This document shows, one piece after another, positions 30,486 through 32,610 of a stretch of 32,610 bases of DNA. This DNA comes from a virus, in the IMG/VR virus record IMGVR_UViG_3300045120_000108, positions 1 to 32,610 of that record; one strand, given 5' to 3'. The position numbers and the translations under genes were made by a program. The notes under the pieces were generated by a model, which had not been told where the DNA came from, ran no database searches, and saw only the letters and a list, made by a program, of their open reading frames with translations. Numbering within the stretch: the stretch's first letter is position 1; every line of letters starts with the position of its first letter.

Positions 30486-31203
30486 CGTCTTCCTTTTCTT
30501 TAGATATATCAACGAGCTTCACAGTGTGACCTTTGATCTTCTCATTGCCTGTAGGCTGAAGCTTACGGATAGCATCTGGAAGATCCATGTAATGCTTCAT
30601 TTCAATTTCCAACAACTTTGCGACTGGAAATGGGTTAATCCATTCAGCCCCATCAATAATGAACTGATAGGTCTTGATTCCACTTGTAGCCGAATGATCG
30701 GAGTAATTACCTTTCTTCGGTGGGATAACCGGAGGTTGCTTATAGATCATTTCCGGCTGGAAGAATTGCATGAATTGAATGTATGTCTCATACGTTTTCT
30801 TCAACTTAATGTAGAGCAAATTGATCTGCCGCTTGCTCAGTGTTGTAACGTTTCCGCTACGCATAGACATAGACCGTATGGATGAATTCATCATCGAGGT
30901 AATGTCTGCAATGAGAGGCATGAGATTAACTAATACCTCTGGGTCTTGATCGGCAATCAATTCATAGATTTGCTCATACAGAACTTCAGCCTTAGCCTTA
31001 GCATCTGTATTCTTCATTGCCTTTTCTTTGAAGGTACGTTCATGCTCTGAAAGAGTACCACGAGCATCCAATTGCTTAGCCAATTCTTTTGACTTAGCAA
31101 TCACCCTATCAATGAATTGCTTAGGGTTATCCATCATATCAGATGAATCAACCTCAAGGTCCGCTAGGACTTGATTGAATTGTTCTTTAGCATTTGCAGC
31201 CAT
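30472..31203 (-). CDS. Unknown protein, 243 residues
   Basis: Start taken at ATG 31203 (MAANAKEQFNQVLADLEV); an ATG at 31215 is also possible. The protein is helical for its first 160 residues (QFIDRVIAKSKELAKQLDA, TDAKAKAEVLYEQIYELIAD), then has a Pro-rich loop PPVIPPKKGN and a small alpha/beta end with AEWINPFPVAKLLEIEMKHY. Acidic C-terminus. It lies directly before the helicase group and may be a helicase accessory; no known family recognised. Confidence 0.65.
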   Translation of the reverse strand: MAANAKEQFNQVLADLEVDSSDMMDNPKQFIDRVIAKSKELAKQLDARGTLSEHERTFKEKAMKNTDAKAKAEVLYEQIYELIADQDPEVLVNLMPLIADITSMMNSSIRSMSMRSGNVTTLSKRQINLLYIKLKKTYETYIQFMQFFQPEMIYKQPPVIPPKKGNYSDHSATSGIKTYQFIIDGAEWINPFPVAKLLEIEMKHYMDLPDAIRKLQPTGNEKIKGHTVKLVDISKEKEDDETE

Positions 31204-31204
31204 G

Positions 31205-31393
31205 TTAGCAACCATCCTTATTCTTGTAGGTCATTACTTGCACTGATGATATCAGGTTAGGATTATCCCGCACTGCATCATAGATCTTTCCCATTACCTG
31301 TAGGAATTCTTTCTTATTCTCTACAGTTTGTTGTCCCTGAAAATAACTAGGGTTCCAACGTGTTCGGTTATTCATGAGTAGATGAAACTTCAT
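31205..31393 (-). CDS. Unknown protein, 62 residues
   Basis: ATG 31393 has GAGG just upstream; a TTG at 31411 could add six residues. The protein, MKFHLLMNNRTRWNPSYFQG then a helix KEFLQVMGKIYDAVRDNP, ends ISSVQVMTYKNKDGC. Overlaps the upstream 49-residue gene. The stop is one base before the next start. Function unknown. Confidence 0.6.
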   Translation of the reverse strand: MKFHLLMNNRTRWNPSYFQGQQTVENKKEFLQVMGKIYDAVRDNPNLISSVQVMTYKNKDGC

Positions 31394-31517
31394 AATCCTC
31401 ATCCTTTCCAACTAATTCGTAGTGCTCATCACACAAGTGTTGAACTTCTCCCCAATAAACTTCATGATGGGTAGAGAGCTTATGACAATTAACCCAGGTG
31501 CAGAAGATATCTCTCAT
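31368..31517 (-). CDS. Small Cys/His protein, 49 residues
   Basis: ATG 31517 is joined to the upstream stop as ATGA, and the frame ends TAA at 31368-31370. The product MRDIFCTWVNCHKLSTHHEV then EVQHLCDEHYELVGKDED carries Cys6, Cys11, His12, His17/18 and a C-x2-H later, a likely zinc site. Fills an otherwise empty 100-base gap. Confidence 0.65.
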   Translation of the reverse strand: MRDIFCTWVNCHKLSTHHEVYWGEVQHLCDEHYELVGKDEDYEVSSTHE

Positions 31518-31744
31518 ACCTGTTCCTTATTGATTGTAAAGATAGGAGCTTCTACCATTCGACCAAATGTATAGGTCCTAGCTTGATATGGAGAAAGAAG
31601 CATCAAGCGCCGTGCGCTCTTATAGAAAGTTCGTACTGCTTTCTTTGCATATCGCTGTGTACCTATTGTACTCCAGTAAACGGAACGAATATAAGACTCA
31701 TCCATTCTACGTTGTGCTACAGGTCGAGTGTAAAGCCTATTCAT
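31514..31744 (-). CDS. Small basic unknown protein, 76 residues
   Basis: Start placed at ATG 31744 (MNRLYTRPVAQRRMDESYIR), about 10 bases behind AAAGGA; an ATG two codons earlier is possible. Very Arg/Lys/Tyr-rich (IGTQRYAKKAVRTFYKSARR), which suggests binding to RNA or DNA. Overlaps the zinc-ribbon gene by 8 bases and the next gene by 4. Function unknown. Confidence 0.6.
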   Translation of the reverse strand: MNRLYTRPVAQRRMDESYIRSVYWSTIGTQRYAKKAVRTFYKSARRLMLLSPYQARTYTFGRMVEAPIFTINKEQV

Positions 31745-31925
31745 TTTCATATTCCTTTCTAGGGAAGTTAACCGTCTTTGGATCTTTTCTTGTATAGATA
31801 CCTGCATACGTGACTCTTCCACAATCACAGCAGATTTCTTTAGTAGCACCGATTATTACATGCGCTCGTCGATTAGGATTCTCTGTATCCCAACATTGAT
31901 TACATTGTGCTTGTGTCCAACTCAC
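31737..31925 (-). CDS. Zinc-ribbon protein, 62 residues
   Basis: MSWTQAQCNQCWDTENPNRR opens with a C-x2-C pair and continues with EICCDCGRVTYAGIYTRKDP, a second C-x2-C pair. Small proteins with WTQA-x-C-x2-C and CC-x-CG-x-x-T-x-x-GIY are common in actinophages and surely bind zinc; function is unknown. Overlaps the gene upstream by 4 bases. Confidence 0.72.
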   Translation of the reverse strand: MSWTQAQCNQCWDTENPNRRAHVIIGATKEICCDCGRVTYAGIYTRKDPKTVNFPRKEYENE

Positions 31926-32140
31926 AATTCCTCCAAAGGATGATCTTTAAGAAAAACTTCCTTAAGGTGGGCGTAGTGCTCTACATAATTCTCAGCCGAT
32001 GTTCTCTGAGAATTATGGAAGTATTTCCAATCTGGACTACCATCATCTACTTTAGCTTTAACAGCTAATAGATCTTTCATAGCCTCACTCCACTTACGAT
32101 GAATAATTCCTACAATGTCGAATGCATCTTGTTGATTCAT
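31922..32140 (-). CDS. Unknown helical protein, 72 residues
   Basis: MNQQDAFDIVGIIHRKWSEA leads into a helical, His/Tyr-rich body (SAENYVEHYAHLKEVFLKDH). ATG 32140 overlaps the stop of the gene upstream in an ATGA arrangement. No motif recognised. Confidence 0.62.
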   Translation of the reverse strand: MNQQDAFDIVGIIHRKWSEAMKDLLAVKAKVDDGSPDWKYFHNSQRTSAENYVEHYAHLKEVFLKDHPLEEL

Positions 32141-32610
32141 TTGATCTTCGCTTTCTTTAGTAGTTGTTTGGTTTCAGGCAGTAGTTCGTAATCACCTTTC
32201 ATATCTGCCCAATTACTTACATCTCCTGCCATGATTGAACAGAACGCTAAGCCATTCTGCATTTCATACAACATATCTAACTGCTCTGTAGGATCAATGA
32301 CTTTCTTGAGAGCCTCACAAATTCCTACAGGATCAGCTTGAGTTGCAATATAAGCTGCAAGATGTGTCCAAGCACATTGTTCAGGTGGCATTGTCCTTTC
32401 TTTGACAAATGATACTAATGGATAGGCTGTACGGTTCCCATTAGTTCTAGGAACCATATCAGAGGCTTTGAATGTAACATAGCCATACTCATCAACTATT
32501 CCTCTATCTCTTAGCCCTTTGTAACTCTTATACAAAGTAATAGGGGAAAGATTAGAGTTTTGAAGTAGTTTCACTACCTTACCAGCATTTAGCCCTGGAT
32601 GTTTAATTAA
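32137..32610 (-). CDS. Unknown protein with winged-helix-like start (5' end outside window)
   Basis: The frame is open to the right edge, so the start may lie outside; GTG at 32574 would be an internal alternative. The visible N-terminus reads KHPGLNAGKVVKLLQNSN, then SPITLYKSYKGLRDRGIV, a winged helix-turn-helix-like pattern followed by a small beta wing (DEYGYVTFKASD). The rest is helical (EALKKVIDPTEQLDMLYEMQ). A DNA-binding regulator or replication accessory is possible. Not assigned to a family. Confidence 0.55.
   Translation of the reverse strand, partial: LIKHPGLNAGKVVKLLQNSNLSPITLYKSYKGLRDRGIVDEYGYVTFKASDMVPRTNGNRTAYPLVSFVKERTMPPEQCAWTHLAAYIATQADPVGICEALKKVIDPTEQLDMLYEMQNGLAFCSIMAGDVSNWADMKGDYELLPETKQLLKKAKIK

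Noticed and set aside
30421-30885. 154-codon open frame on the + strand
   Set aside because: Antisense to the 243-residue gene and the membrane peptide, with no ribosome site and no domain pattern.
1-32610. Search for integrase, repressor, att sites or terminal repeats
   Set aside because: None were seen. The window is an internal slice, so their absence here does not prove a lytic lifestyle.

Overview
The window is a slice of a tailed, podovirus-like bacteriophage genome, AT-rich and packed almost end to end with genes. A WhiB-family iron-sulfur regulator gene (14251) points strongly to an actinobacterial host. The low G+C and gene style fit phages of uncultured freshwater Actinobacteria; that environment is my inference. 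No integrase, repressor or attachment site is visible, and the family A DNA polymerase carries Phe at the position linked with virulent phages, so a lytic lifestyle is more likely.

Left part (1-14207, + strand) is the virion module: the 3' part of a portal gene, scaffold, major capsid protein, a small unknown, a head-tail adaptor, a beta-propeller tail nozzle, a tail fibre with a self-cleaving S74 chaperone domain, then small proteins, Ala/Gln- and Gly/Ser-rich proteins and a 1185-residue protein that look like internal (ejected) virion proteins. Genes are joined by TAATG/ATGA overlaps and were probably moved as one late operon. A GC-rich hairpin follows the capsid gene.

Junction (14.2-14.9 kb): whiB has its own extended -10 promoter placed so that the mRNA would be leaderless. 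It runs tail to tail into, and overlaps, a RuvC-like resolvase on the - strand. A strong + strand intrinsic terminator lies inside the resolvase coding sequence.

Right part (14465-32610, - strand) is the early/replication module, transcribed leftward: a partial winged-helix-like protein, many small proteins, an SNF2-type helicase, an HNH nuclease, an isolated acidic-tailed protein with its own leader, nucleotide and nuclease functions (MazG-like, DEDDh exonuclease), a Cas4-like Fe-S nuclease, a homing-type HNH, a Sak4-like recombinase, a DUF669-like ssDNA-binding protein, a primase-helicase fusion, family A DNA polymerase and RuvC. A lysin with a signal peptide sits in the middle, apparently starting at AUA. 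A tRNA-Leu(UAA), an anomalous tRNA-like gene, and two gene-free structured stretches (25192-25274 and 25837-26221) lie among them. An 80-residue protein resembles Acb2/Tad1 cyclic-nucleotide sponges that defeat CBASS and Thoeris immunity.

The most unusual features are the roughly 385-base multi-helix noncoding region next to the tRNA-like gene (a candidate phage ornate RNA), a window-wide excess of the hexamer CTGTAG/CTACAG, the sponge-like protein, the AUA-start lysin, and the terminator embedded in the resolvase gene.
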